DNA from: Limnanthes douglasii subsp. nivea
Lineage: Eukaryota; Streptophyta; Magnoliopsida; Brassicales; Limnanthaceae
Assembly (NCBI GenBank): GCA_036936605.1
Contig: JAUPFV010000002.1
Location: forward strand, 166,665,739-166,729,738
Direction: 5' to 3'
Length of the DNA stretch: 64,000 nt
The notes beneath the pieces are model-generated. The model was given only the letters and a program-made list of their open reading frames with translations, did no database searches and was not told where the DNA came from. Made by a program: the position numbers and the translations under genes. This document shows positions 9,491-19,964 of the stretch, one piece after another (the first letter of the stretch is position 1; each line of letters begins with the position of its first letter).

Positions 9491-11403
9491 ATGGACTTGA
9501 GTGATTTGAATGACGATTTTAGTTGCAATATGGATGACTTTGCATCGGAAGAGGAAGAGGTTTTGACGGACCATCTCGAAATCTAAATTGAGGTATTTTT
9601 CGTAATGTTTAAGCTTTCAGTGCAAATGTTGCACATGTTGCGCCATAAAATGAATGAACTGTGTACCCAGAGCTCACGAGTTTGCATGTTTTTCATGTCA
9701 AAATCGCGAACATGGTTCTCTTAATTTTGACGAGATCGCGAACAATACCTTTGTTGATTTTTCAAAACCATGAGAACCATGTTCGCGATTTTGAGAAATC
9801 ACTGGTAGCCTATATTTTTCTTGAGAACAAATTAAGTGCTCGGTTTGCGGGATTTGGTTCAGTTACATGCATAAATATGCGCGATTTTGTTCATTTACAT
9901 GCATAATTTTGTTTAATTATAATTAAATATATTTCAATATAATTAGTACACACCACTTGTAGGAACCGGGCGACCATCATTTTAAATGGCCGATTACGCA
10001 AAAGTGTTCACTACCAAAACTTTATATACCAAAGTCGATTTGGTTTTATGGTTGAATATGAAAACCAAAAACTAGGATTCATTTTGATATATAGTAAAAA
10101 CAACGACGATAGCAAAAGTGAGAAAACTCATAGGATGTATTTCAGGTGCGAGAGGCAAGGGGTTTACAAACCTAACCAGGATATGTTAAGAAGCGCCGAA
10201 AATGTTCATAAAAAATATGCGGGTGTCCGTTCTTGTTAAGGAGAAAACCAATCTTAGAGCTACCTAGTTATTGGAAATTGATAGTGGTAAACAGGAAACA
10301 CAACTACCAACCGTTTTTACACTCCAATGGTCACTCACAAGCCGCTAGACAAAAAGTGGAAGAAGAGGAGTTTGTATGTATTCAAACAGAAGTCGAGTCT
10401 CAACTAAGAGAGACATACCGCAGCTTGAGCTTAAAAACTTGGAAAATTTATCTAGCATGCGCACGATCTACAACGTGCGTCAAAAACACGATTTGGTCGA
10501 TAAAACTGGCATGACCAAAATGCAATACTTGTTCGGTAAGTTAAAGCAACATGATTATTATGTTTGGGAGCGAACTAGAAAAGTAAGGGACGAGATCCTC
10601 GAGTTGTTTTTCGCACATCCTCAAAACATCGACTTAATGCGTACTTTTCCTCAATTTCTTATAATGGATAGCGCATATAAAGACTACAAGGTATAAGATG
10701 CCTTTGCTAGAAATAGTGGGCTAAACTTCGACGAAGAAGATGTTTTGTGTCGCTTTTGTTTTTTTGAGCTCCGATAAATAAGAGAACTACACTTGGAGAT
10801 TGACCGTTCTAAGGAATGTGTGGACGAACAACATGTGCGCATTGCCTAATATTATTTTCACCAATAGGGAGTTTGCTTTAATGAACACCATCGAGGATAT
10901 ATTTATGGATTCCAATCATATGCTATGCACTTGGCATATTAATAGGAATATTTGCTCGTACGCTAGAATTTTTTTTGCCAAAAGCGGACATGGCGATGAG
11001 TTCGTCGAATTATATTTGAGGGTTGCCTATTTGGCGACGCTCGAAGATTATAACAATAACCTTTCCAAGTTACAGAACGCCTACGCCTATTGTCCAATGG
11101 TTGTCGATTATGTCATGAAGCATTGGATAAACACTTATGGACACAAATTTCTCGATATCCACACGAACAAATTTAAACATTTTGGCAACCAAACTACCAA
11201 TAGGTAAGTTATATTACCATCTTCATACATTATCGAATAATATTAAGTGTTAGACTTCTAACTTATTTTATCTTAAGTTGTAGGGAAGATAGTGCTCATT
11301 CGAGCCTCAAACGGGCAATCGGCTCAAGCCTATGCACATTTGAAGCAATTTTGGAAAAATGTTCATGCATTGCTTACCGCTCAGCAATTTCGGAACCCAT
11401 CTG
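9491..11403 (+). pseudogene. MULE 1 transposase with FAR1-type DNA-binding region
   Basis: The frame starts M-D-L-S-D-L-N-D-D-F and DDFASEEEE; MULE 2 has a near-copy of this start. Next comes a FAR1/WRKY-GCM1-like zinc-binding region (10048-10330: HRMYFRCERQGVYKP, then NRKHNYQPFLHSNGH), a middle segment (10400-10695, LFFAHPQNIDLMRTFPQFLIMDSAYKDY, with the first catalytic Asp of the MULE DDE core) and TNREFALMNTIEDIFMDSNH followed by CTWHINRNI (10855-10960), typical of plant MURA-like proteins. An 80-base intron with GT...AG ends (11204-11283) restores the frame into NREDSAHSSLKRAIGSS. There are numerous stops and frameshifts, so it is dead. Confidence 0.82.
11204..11283 (+). other. Intron in the MULE 1 transposase
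   Basis: Donor GTAAGT follows AATAG; acceptor TTGTAG precedes GGAAGAT. Splicing joins N-R to E-D-S-A-H-S-S-L-K in one frame, the sequence expected across this point in plant MULE transposases. The intron is AT-rich like a normal plant intron. Confidence 0.7.
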
Positions 11404-11569
11404 ATTAGGAATATGATGGTAGTCTAGGCACTAGCGCTCCTTCTACGATAGGTAGTGCCCGCCTCGGTAGCTAATCAAGCATTTTTAGTACCGAAAGCCA
11501 AAGCAAAAGCCAAATCCAAGGCTCAACCAAAGAATGAGAGAGTGATTGGATTAAAAAGCGATCAAAGGA

Positions 11570-11930
11570 AAAGATTTTAGTAGGTACGAGAGTTGGTTTT
11601 CCAACTATTTGCATGAGTACATTTCTAGTCTCGAAGACGTCTCTCCAGACGGTAGTTGTATATTCCGGGTCGTAGCTTTAACCGTCTACAGTAAGTCCGA
11701 TTCATGGGACGAAGTTAGATGGGATTTGAGCGTCGAATTGCAAAATCAACACGGTCTATGAGAGAGTTTTTTTATGGCGCACAACATTTAGATAACCTAG
11801 TAAAAAGGTTGGACATATTTGAAGAGTATGGTAATGGTAATCGGCATTGGATGACGTTACCCGACTACGACTTAGTGATAGCCACTAGATATTAGTGTCT
11901 TGTATACCACGTATTGTGAAAGTAAGCATA
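11570..11930 (+). pseudogene. OTU-type cysteine protease domain of MULE 1
   Basis: Translation gives W-F-S-N-Y-L-H-E-Y-I, then EDVSPDGSCIFRVVALTVY, then SDSWDEVRWDLSVELQNQ, RLDIFEEYGNGNRHWMTLPD and LVIATRY. D-G-x-C with the following hydrophobic stretch is the catalytic motif of OTU deubiquitinases, and the Cys is kept. MULE transposons in plants are known to carry OTU or ULP1 protease domains next to MURA. The frame is cut by stops (after the Gln-rich stretch and after the ATRY block). Whether it was fused to the transposase or was a separate exon cannot be told. It follows the transposase in the same direction. Confidence 0.75.
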
Positions 11931-12000
11931 CTAATGAATAATTTAATATTATATCTTATTTTGTGACCAAATAACAGTCTTAATTTTCTTTGTATCGGTT

Positions 12001-12321
12001 GTGTTGAATGGACCACTGCCGGAAATCTATCGTACTTGGTTTCCTTTTCGGACTAACGAAGACGTAACCGATTGGGAAAAATCGCTCGACAAACGATTCA
12101 ACATACATAGTCAAATCACACCCATCCAACCATCGAAGTATGCAAAAAACGAACTATGTGTTCACGAATATTACTGGAAATATGGCCATTTATTTATTTT
12201 AAGCTTGTTATTGGTTTTCAAATTCAATTTGTTTGGACCAGTGGTCTACTATAGTCTTTTAAGACCATTAGTGAAAAATAGGTGCAAACAAAAACCTAAA
12301 AAAGGTCTAAAATGTACTTAA
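12001..12321 (+). pseudogene. C-terminal tail of the MULE 1 protein
   Basis: An open stretch reads LNGPLPEIYRTWFPFRTNED, then W-E-K-S-L-D-K-R-F-N, PIQPSKYAKNELC. In plant MULE/OTU proteins a leucine- and proline-rich tail of this sort follows the protease domain, so I treat it as the end of the same gene. The C-terminal third is hydrophobic and probably frame-shifted non-coding sequence. Function unknown; assignment rests on position and orientation. Confidence 0.45.
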
Positions 12322-12339
12322 ATGTAGCCTAAAACTTAA

Positions 12340-13180
12340 AAAAGTATACCATAAATCATAAAATCTAAAACAACATTACAGAAAAGCATGAACTTAAAAC
12401 AAGGACTAAGGAAAACATAAACTAAACTAAGAAGTAATGGAAACAATTGCAATAACTCATAGCAAACGTAATTTATTTATCAGGCCAGTTCCACTTCATT
12501 AACTTCCGTTCTTCTTTCGTCATTTTGTACTCCCACACAACAACACGCATTTCATCTTCGCTAATGGTAGTTATGCGGGAATGGATGTGATCCAGATGGC
12601 CCTCCGTTAAAGTATCAGTAAGTTCGAAGTTGAATATCGTAAACGCAACATGACATTCCTCGTCGGTGAGGTTAGAAACCAGGTGCACACGAAATGTTTT
12701 AAGATAGGCCCACCTAGTTTTTACCTGGTCCAGATGTCTTGAAATCTTAGGCGGCTTGATGTCTTCCTTGTCTTAGAGGAAGTAGATGGCATAGCAGTGC
12801 CTCCTAACAGTGTTTACCCTATTCACTCTTATAGGTTTTACCCACTTCAATGGATGGTTTCATCATATATTTATCTTCCAACTTAGTCCAAAGACACATT
12901 TTAAGAGTTCCTATTTTGAGTTTCTTAGGTTATGTTGTTACACTTGGAGAGCATCTAATTATTGACCATTTTTTTTGTAGATAACGTAATCCAATTGGAC
13001 CAATCTTTATAAGGCACATGTAAGATAAGGATAATGTAATCTCATGACCCAACTAGTTCGTGACACCTAATAGATACAAAAAACACGTGTCTCTATGAGC
13101 GTTAGCCATTATCATGTGCGTTAGATCAGGTTATCTAGTTATAACATATAAGGGTCTCGTTATAGCATAACATGATATAT
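12340..13180 (-). other. 3' part of MULE 1 with a small antisense frame and a TIR-like end
   Basis: On the minus strand 12688-12473 encodes 71 residues ending in K-W-N-W-P-D-K, charged, with no family I can name. At about 13152 the plus strand reads GGGTCTCGTTATAGC, almost the GGGTCTCATTATAGC found at the ends of the PMD-bearing element (16155) and MULE 2 (37777) in the same outward orientation. It may be the right terminal repeat of MULE 1. Confidence 0.4.
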
Positions 13181-13266
13181 AGTGCAAAAAATAATACTTA
13201 TAAACGTATATACTAAAACAAGAACTTAGGAAATCAAATAACTTATCGAACAACAACCGAGTAATA

Positions 13267-13380
13267 CATAAAAACTCAAAAAACAACAATAACAACATAT
13301 GAAAACTTAAAAACAACAATGACAACAACATATGAAAACTTAAAAACAACAACGACAACAACATATGAAACCTTAAAAAC
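13267..13380. repeat. 33-bp tandem repeat, three to four copies
   Basis: The word CATATGAAAAC occurs at 13296, 13329 and 13362, each copy followed by TTAAAAACAACAAYGACAA; a diverged unit starts at 13267. The period of 33 keeps the minus strand open (an 11-residue L/F-rich repeat, S-F-H-M-L-L-S-L-L-F-L), but low complexity makes coding unlikely. Confidence 0.75.
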
Positions 13381-13440
13381 AAAATCAGCAACTAAGGAAA
13401 TCATAAAAACTTAAACAACAACCAAATTGAACATAAAACT

Positions 13441-13823
13441 TAGTAGTCGAAGTCGTATCTCATGTTGTCTTCAACATCAATGTCGTTCATATCCTTCCTA
13501 CATGCAATTTTATCCTCCTCATACGTAACTATATCCATGGAAATGTAATCTACTACAGTCATATTTCACACCGAAGCGGCTTTTTGCTTAATTTCAAATG
13601 GCATGAACAATAAGCGATGGAGTAGTTTCACGAAGTTATACCTGCTTTTCACTTCGTCGCAGTTGTGTGTTATATGATTTGTTATCCTTAATCAGTCATA
13701 ATTGAAATACATCAAACATGAGACACAATCAAAAAAAGCATCGCCCGTGTCTTCGGACATCTCTCGACGGATAACTTTCACCGCCTGAAGTAACTGATAG
13801 TCTTTGTTAACACTAAACTCCAT
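13441..13823 (-). pseudogene. Small protein remnant of unknown family
   Basis: The minus strand starts with M-E-F-S-V-N-K-D-Y-Q-L-L-Q and continues RREMSEDTGDAFFDCVSC; after a stop the same frame goes on with HNCDEVKSRYNFVKLLHRLL, then IVTYEEDKIACRKDMNDIDV and ends in N-M-R-Y-D-F-D-Y. About 125 codons with two in-frame stops, acidic toward the end. The composition and steady frame indicate a real, decayed gene. It lies between the putative right end of MULE 1 and the left end of the PMD-bearing element, in the same direction as the PMD gene. I do not recognise the family. Confidence 0.45.
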
Positions 13824-13979
13824 CTCTACTAGCCTTACGTTTTTTTTTTTGTTCTTTTAATTTTTTTTTGATAAACTATTAGCCTGAGTTTCATGTCCGT
13901 TTTAAAGGACATTAAAGTTTGGCAGGTATTTAATATTTGGCGGGAACCTCTATTTGGCTGGAGTCTTTGCTTGGCGGAA

Positions 13980-16216
13980 AAAATAATGAGACCAGCCCGC
14001 TATAATGAGACCCATTTTCTTTGTAATAAGACCAGTTTCTTTATATTGATATTTTAATATTTGTTAGATGGAATCAATACACAATGTATTATGTAACAAC
14101 ATAAACTGAAATAATAATTCATGAAGTGAAAATAAATTTTAACCTGAAAAATACGAACATAAAATGTTATACTAACATAGTCACGAAAAACGCCCATAAT
14201 ATAACAAAAATATCATGATGCACAAGTAATGTAATACAAGTAACTCAATCAAGGTATGGGTACTAGCGCGCAACCGTCCCACACTCATCTAACGTCTGAC
14301 GTAGCTCGTTCATGCTCATCGCATCCAACCTTGAGTGTGCGTTGATAAGACGATCATACAAGTCGTATAAACTAGCCTAGGAACTTATCGCGTCGAACAA
14401 GTGGTTTATCCTGAATATGCCCAAGCTGTGGAGCTATGCATAGTGGATAATAAACCTCAACGATTTCTCATGCTTTCAACAAGTGGTTTAGCCAAGCGTC
14501 GAACATATATTATGCTCCCTAAATGAAGACAGTGTATGACAGGTGTTGATACAAGTCTCATCATTTGTCCGAAAAGGTGGCGATGCATACCTATACATAG
14601 TCGGCAAATAAATCTGGTAGAGACTGTTGACCGTAGTCATAAAGAAGGGGAAGTGATCATAGATCCACGTCTCCAACAAATGAACGAAACCAGTAAATCC
14701 CAACGTGGCATGTAAAAATGATCGGCCTAGCTGGTGATAAAATTGAGCTAAATCAAACTGGCCCAGTTATATACCTAACCGATGACCCATAGTGCTCTAC
14801 AAACTGAAAGAAATCCAGAGATATATTGTTCCCCATCTTGTTGGTCACAACACAACAGCCTAGCATGTGGAGCAATAACACTCGACCATATCATTAGAAA
14901 TAACATCATCCATCAAAAAATCCTAGATGTAAACCTCACGCAAAAATTATAACCGAACTGATCTACCACTACTAGTCTTGTTATTCTCTAGCTCCCTCTT
15001 AAGAACATCGCGAGGTATACCTAGTGCACTAGAATACCAAGCTAGACACTGACGATCACTAGGAAAAGTCTGAAGGTCAAAACCCTCACCTGTAACCGGA
15101 AGACCAGTGATTGCGTGGACGTCGTCTAATATGACCGTCATCTCACCGAATGAAAAGTGAAAGTTGTGGGTCTTCATATACCACCTCTCGATGAACGTGT
15201 CAACAAGATGCGCGTTGGTAGACCAATGTGTGAAGCAGTCAATAAAGATAGCAAGACAAGAAGCCATAACCTACTGTCTCACCTTACTCTAACCAGTAAG
15301 ATCCCATGCACGATGGGTAGCATACATTGCGTAGAATCGTACGGATCGACGAGCCTACATAATATTTAAGGAAATTAAACAATATATAAGATAGCATTTA
15401 ATAAACGTTAAAGCAATCCTAACTTACCTCACCCTTGAAGACGATGTATGCCTCGTGAAGTTTGTAGTCATTCATCACCGAATAAATCCCCGACACATGG
15501 GGATTGACTCTCCAGAATTGCGGATCCAGAGATCCAATTCTGCGGGAAACTACAGACGCAGGAATATCGGTGCGTCGGTGATGTCTAACTGATCATAAAG
15601 CAGGACCACGCCGCTTGGTATCCGTACCATCGAAGTCTGTTCTAGTAACAAGAGTACACTCTCTACGAAACATGTTGAAAATATAAAGAAGAAGTCAATA
15701 CCAAGTCAATTAGGGTCTATTATATCTTATTCAATTAAACAGGTCAAATCGCAAAATGAATATGCCCAGATTTGGCAAAATCGTGAGCACATACTTTGCA
15801 ATTTGGCCACATAATTATATCCAAATCGCGAAAATGAGGTGCCCAGTTTTCCCAAAATTGCTCGTGACAAAAATTATACCCATCTACTTTAAATCCTTCA
15901 AAACTGCACAAAATCAACAAACAAACATACAAAAACGTAGATAAACACCTAATTAATCATATACCTATAACTATCTTCCCAAACAACAACAAGAATCATT
16001 AAAAAAATTAGAATTTTTTACACAAAACTAAAACTCTAAATATCACTAAAAATATCAAACTAAATTCTAAAACAATTACATCAATAATTAGAGAATACAT
16101 ATACCTTGACGTGTTTGCAAAAGGACTTTTGTCAAGGGTATTTCAGTAAAATGTCGGGGTCTCATTATAGCCAAATAAAATCTCGTTATAATAGGATCTC
16201 ATTATAAAAAAACGGG
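13980..16216 (-). mobile_element. MULE-like element carrying a plant-mobile-domain gene
   Basis: The left end reads, on the minus strand and outward, GGGTCTCATTATAGC followed by GGTCTCATTATTTTTT. The right end reads outward on the plus strand GGGTCTCATTATAGCC followed by GGATCTCATTATAAAA. The two form inverted repeats built from the sub-motif G-G-[AT]-CTCATTAT. The same motif ends MULE 2. The only gene found inside is the PMD gene; no transposase is present, so it would depend on a partner such as MULE 1 or 2. I did not find a clear target duplication. Confidence 0.6.
14270..15674 (-). pseudogene. Plant mobile domain (PMD, aminotransferase-like) protein
   Basis: The minus strand starts M-F-R-R-E-C-T-L-V-T-R and continues with RIGSLDPQFWRVNPHVSGIY, then an intron (donor GTAAGT near 15427, acceptor near 15362), FYAMYATHRAWDLTG, TFIERWYMKTHNFHFSFGEM, T-V-I-L-D-D-V-H-A-I-T-G-L-P-V-T-G (the PMD hallmark) and, near 14700-14600, GFTGFVHLLETWIYDHFPFF. 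PMD proteins occur as host genes of the MAIL1/MAIN type and inside transposons. Stops interrupt at least three points. The gene fills most of the element between the two inverted ends. Enzyme activity of the PMD fold is not established, so I give no reaction. Confidence 0.75.
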
Positions 16217-16644
16217 TCTTAATTTAACCTAGCCCTTGAAAAAATGATCCGATTAGAATAAGAGTTTTTTTAGCATTTATTATTCGTTAGGATAGTAACT
16301 TAGACCAAACCATGATGGATTAAAAAAAACGGGTTATAACTTTTATTTTTATATCCGTTCGGATTTGGTTTTGAATATTAAACGATGGATATTTGTTCAA
16401 GATTCGCCCCGTACAAATACCTTTTATTTTTATAAATATAGATATAATATTATTGGTTTATTGTAACCCAAAAATAATAATCCAGCTCAATATAACGGTA
16501 ATATTGTATAAAAACAGACTTCGTTATTATAAATATTTATAATATCATTTATTTATTTATGGTAAGTTAAGACTGTAATCTAGTTCGATATAACTTTAAT
16601 ATTGAATAATATTTAATTAGTAATTTACAACATAACGTGTAACT
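16217..16644. other. AT-rich spacer
   Basis: No gene, repeat or element end that I can support. Confidence 0.4.
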
Positions 16645-16662
16645 AAATATGAATATAATTTA

Positions 16663-16872
16663 GTTCTCAGGGAGTAACCGAGTTGGTTGGGTAGGACATG
16701 TTTGTGACCAAGGGTTATGAGTTCGAGTTTTTTTACACACGCTTTCTCAGCTGAGCCTATTACCTTGTGTGGTTTACCTCTGGCGTTGGTTTGCAGGATT
16801 TCGCGTCAGAGTGAGTTTACCCTGAGCACACTCATTGCACTCTGAGTAGCGGCTGTGGGTTCCTTCCGAAAA
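16663..16872 (+). mobile_element. tRNA-derived SINE with target duplication
   Basis: About 210 bases. The head has an A-box-like ACCGAGTTGGTTGGG and, 30-odd bases on, a B-box-like GTTATGAGTTCGAGTT, the two internal parts of an RNA polymerase III promoter. The 3' end is CTTCCGAAAAA. It is flanked by an 18-base direct repeat with one mismatch: AAATATGAATATAATTTA at 16645-16662 and AAATATGGATATAATTTA at 16873-16890. The head resembles known plant SINEs with a tRNA-like 5' end. Non-autonomous; mobilised by LINE proteins in trans. Confidence 0.85.
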
Positions 16873-16890
16873 AAATATGGATATAATTTA

Positions 16891-17250
16891 CGTGTTCATG
16901 GTATTATAATATGAAATATAGTCTTTAAGTTTTAGAAGCAAACTAAAACACTTTAAAGCGACTTGAAGCATTTTATAATAAGTGGAAGTATTTCGAAACA
17001 ATATAAAACAATTTCAAGCATTCTGGATTAGTTTTGAGTCATTTGAAGCAAAAGTGTGGATACTTTGGCTCGACACAACGTCTAATACCTAATAGCCTCC
17101 TACTTGCTGGTTCTAATTTGTTTACTTTTGGCAGAATAGAGCTTTATATTATCTAGAGAATGTTCGCCGGCGGATAATATTTTAGAAAGGTGAGAGTTAG
17201 GATAGCACGCATTAATTTGAAGATGTCTCCAACGTTAATTTGATTAGAGA
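16891..17250. other. AT-rich spacer with a loose GAAGCA-type repetition
   Basis: Between 16930 and 17055 the plus strand repeats short words such as GAAGCATTTT and AAACAATTTCAAGCATT at irregular spacing. I see no gene. Confidence 0.35.
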
Positions 17251-17277
17251 AATATATATATATATATATATATATAT
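17251..17277. repeat. (AT)n microsatellite, left side of MITE candidate
   Basis: About 13 uninterrupted AT units immediately before GGGAGAAACTATTTCCTC. Confidence 0.9.
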
Positions 17278-17933
17278 GGGAGAAACTATTTCCTCTATGA
17301 ATTTTATTATTTTTTCTATATTTTTTTAAATTAAATTTAACATATGTTTTTACCGTTCTATTTTCTATTTAGTTTTGAATTTATGTTTTATTACAATTAA
17401 TTATAAACCTTGTTTCTTAAAGATATTACTTTTTTCTTATTCAATCCAAATTATAATTTTATCTCTCTCTTCTTAAAACATAATAGTGTAGTATATGTGG
17501 ACCAATTTTCCACAAAACCCACAAAAACCAAACACCAATGACCAATTTCCATGAAAACCACTAAACACCAACTGTGTATACTCAAAATGCAAGAACCAAT
17601 TTCCAGAAAAAATTATATTTCTTTTGCTTTAACAGAATTGATATTAAAATCCCAAAAATCAATTTATCACAAAATTATAAACTCACTCATACCTTTTTTA
17701 TAATGATTTTCTATGAAAATAAACACACAAATAACAATACGAGTCAAGTATGATGTTTGATTTTCTAAGTTTATGATGAGAGAAAAAAATATATGGTGAG
17801 AGAATGAGAGAAAACGATAAAATATCTCTCGAGAGGGGTATAATTGGATTTTCCTTCACGGTGGAAATAATAAAACGGCAAATACTCTATAACATGGAGG
17901 AAAAAGAGAAAATGATGGAGGAAATAGTTGATC
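17278..17933. mobile_element. Candidate MITE or other small inverted-repeat element (about 655 bp)
   Basis: The left end reads GAGAAACTATTTCCTCTATG; the reverse complement of the right end reads GGATCAACTATTTCCTCCAT, so AACTATTTCCTC is exactly shared as an inverted repeat. Both ends abut (AT)n tracts (17251-17277 and about 17934-17960), so insertion into an AT or TA run is likely. No open frame of note inside. The class is undecided: target duplication cannot be measured in the repeat tract. Confidence 0.55.
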
Positions 17934-17960
17934 CATATATATATATATATATATATATTA

Positions 17961-18360
17961 AAAAAAATTAAGAATCCCGCAAAAAGTGATGGTAATACGA
18001 TTTTGTATATTTAAGGAACGGATTCAAGCTTTTAATTCTATAAATAAAAATAATAAAATCTCGGATGAATATTATATCTAGTTAGTCATTCTTTAAAATA
18101 TTTTTCATGCTATAGCATTTGATTTAAAAAAAATTAATAATAAATAAAAATAACCAAAATAACTCAAAGATATAATCAAATAATATATTTATATTGAACT
18201 ATTTTAAATATTTAATCAAATATTTTAGTATATGAGAAAAATATTAATTATATAATATTCTAATGGTTCTGATATATATTATTCTACTTAGTATGAAAGA
18301 GATTATGTACCTCCATAAACACATATTAAGTCATTGAATAAAATAACTCTCAATGAAGTT
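17961..18360. other. AT-rich spacer
   Basis: No gene or element end seen. Confidence 0.4.
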
Positions 18361-18712
18361 TACTAAGAACTAAGGAGAGCTGAAGAAGAGATCCAAGATT
18401 CATCTTTTGGCGGGGTTTTATAATACAGAATTCTGATGAATTTAAACCTCCATTGAAGAAGGAGAATTAAGCTCATCAAGCTCTATCAAATCGTCGCCGA
18501 ATCCTGATCATGATATTGATGATTTTCCTCCTCTGTTTTCCAGAAAAACAGAGTCTCTTTCCAAGACTTAACAAACTCTGCATAATGATCAATTAGGTTT
18601 GTTTAAAAAAAATCCGCTAACCTTCAAAACAACACAATATATGAAGAATCCAGTACTAAAACAACACAATGATATCCAATCTGGAAACAAATAAAATCAA
18701 TAAGAATTATTC

Positions 18713-19930
18713 GTGGAAATATTCAAAAAAAAGCATGATGATTCAATCCATGAAAGCCCTGTAATTGAGAAGAATATGGATCAAGTTAAAGTCATTTTTA
18801 ACTACAGAGATAAAGAAAAGCTGGAAAACAACTCAAAACAAACGTTCGTAGGGAAGTTTTCCTTCGGAAAACCAGAAACTGAAATTTTTCAAGACATTTC
18901 TTGACAGTTTCAAATTTCCAGGAAGATATAACCTTTGTCACTGGGACTATCGACATATTTTTATAGAATTCAATTGCAAGGAAGATATCAAGAGGTTGTG
19001 GAAACGGAATATATGAAGTGTGGGATCAAGAACTATAAGATTGATTAAGTGGACACTATTTTTTAATCCAAATATTGAGTGCCAAGTTTCACCAGTTTGG
19101 GTAAGTCTGCCAAACTTACCTGAATATATGATCATTGAGGAAACAATAAAGATCATTGGAAAAGCCATTGGTGCTCCTCTATCGATATGGATATCTGACA
19201 ATAATCGGGCTAGACATAATTGCTTTAGGTTATGGCTGGAGGTGGATGTATAAAAAAAACTCACAGAGAGAATTTGGATAGGCTTTGGCGATTCTGAAGG
19301 TTTCTGTCAATAAATATGTTATATGTCCCAACTAGCTTACCGTAATGAATGTTATCATTTGGGGTATACTTTTACAGACTGCAAAAGAGTAAAAGAAAAC
19401 ATAGTTGATACTTTAGCAAAGAATAGTAACACGGATAAGGCTGGTGACCATATGAATAATAGAAATGCAACAGATATTCTTCCCAAAATGAAGTCAATGA
19501 TACTGGATCCTATTATTGAAGAAAGCACTGGAACAAGTTCAAGAAGTTTATGTAAGGATAAAATTCATAAAATAAAACAGAAGATGAACCAAAATGAGGA
19601 AATGATAGCACTAGTCGCAAAAGAAAGAGTACCAGTTACAAAAGAAAGAATGCTCAACACTGAAATGGATAAAGTTATAAAAGATTCGGAGATAATTAAA
19701 GCCTTTTGCAAGTGATTGAAAATGAAGAATTGTTTGGAACCATAAGACATGTTGAAGATATTGACCAGAATAATAGCTCTTTTATGGAAAAAATAGTGGT
19801 AGGCTACAAAATTCTCCAATGTCAAATTAGATTGATGGGAAAAAATAAGAAAAAACTGGAAAAAGAAGAATCAAAAGGACAAAAGGATGGAGAACAAAAG
19901 GTTCAAGCTCTTCCAAAATATTACAGGTGA
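18713..19930 (+). pseudogene. LINE 2 ORF1: DUF4283-type gag-like protein
   Basis: A broken frame includes FVGKFSFGKPETEIFQD near the start, then (19020-19250) I-R-L-I-K-W-T-L-F-F, SPVWVSLPNLPEYMIIEETI, IGKAIGAPLSIW and C-F-R-L-W-L-E-V-D-V, the signature of the DUF4283 domain found in plant LINE ORF1 proteins. At 19340-19390 NECYHLGYTFTDCKR is a CCHC knuckle that has lost its first Cys. A Lys/Glu-rich, likely coiled region follows to about 19700. Several stops separate the pieces. Confidence 0.75.
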
Positions 19931-19964
19931 AAGGGTTTGTAAAACCTTTCAAAGCTATATCCAA

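Noticed and set aside
13131..13391. Leucine-rich membrane protein on the minus strand
   Set aside because: The hydrophobic run is only the translation of the AC-rich 33-bp tandem repeat.
16663..16740. A genuine tRNA gene
   Set aside because: The A- and B-box-like words belong to a SINE with a non-tRNA body and target duplication; no cloverleaf can be formed.
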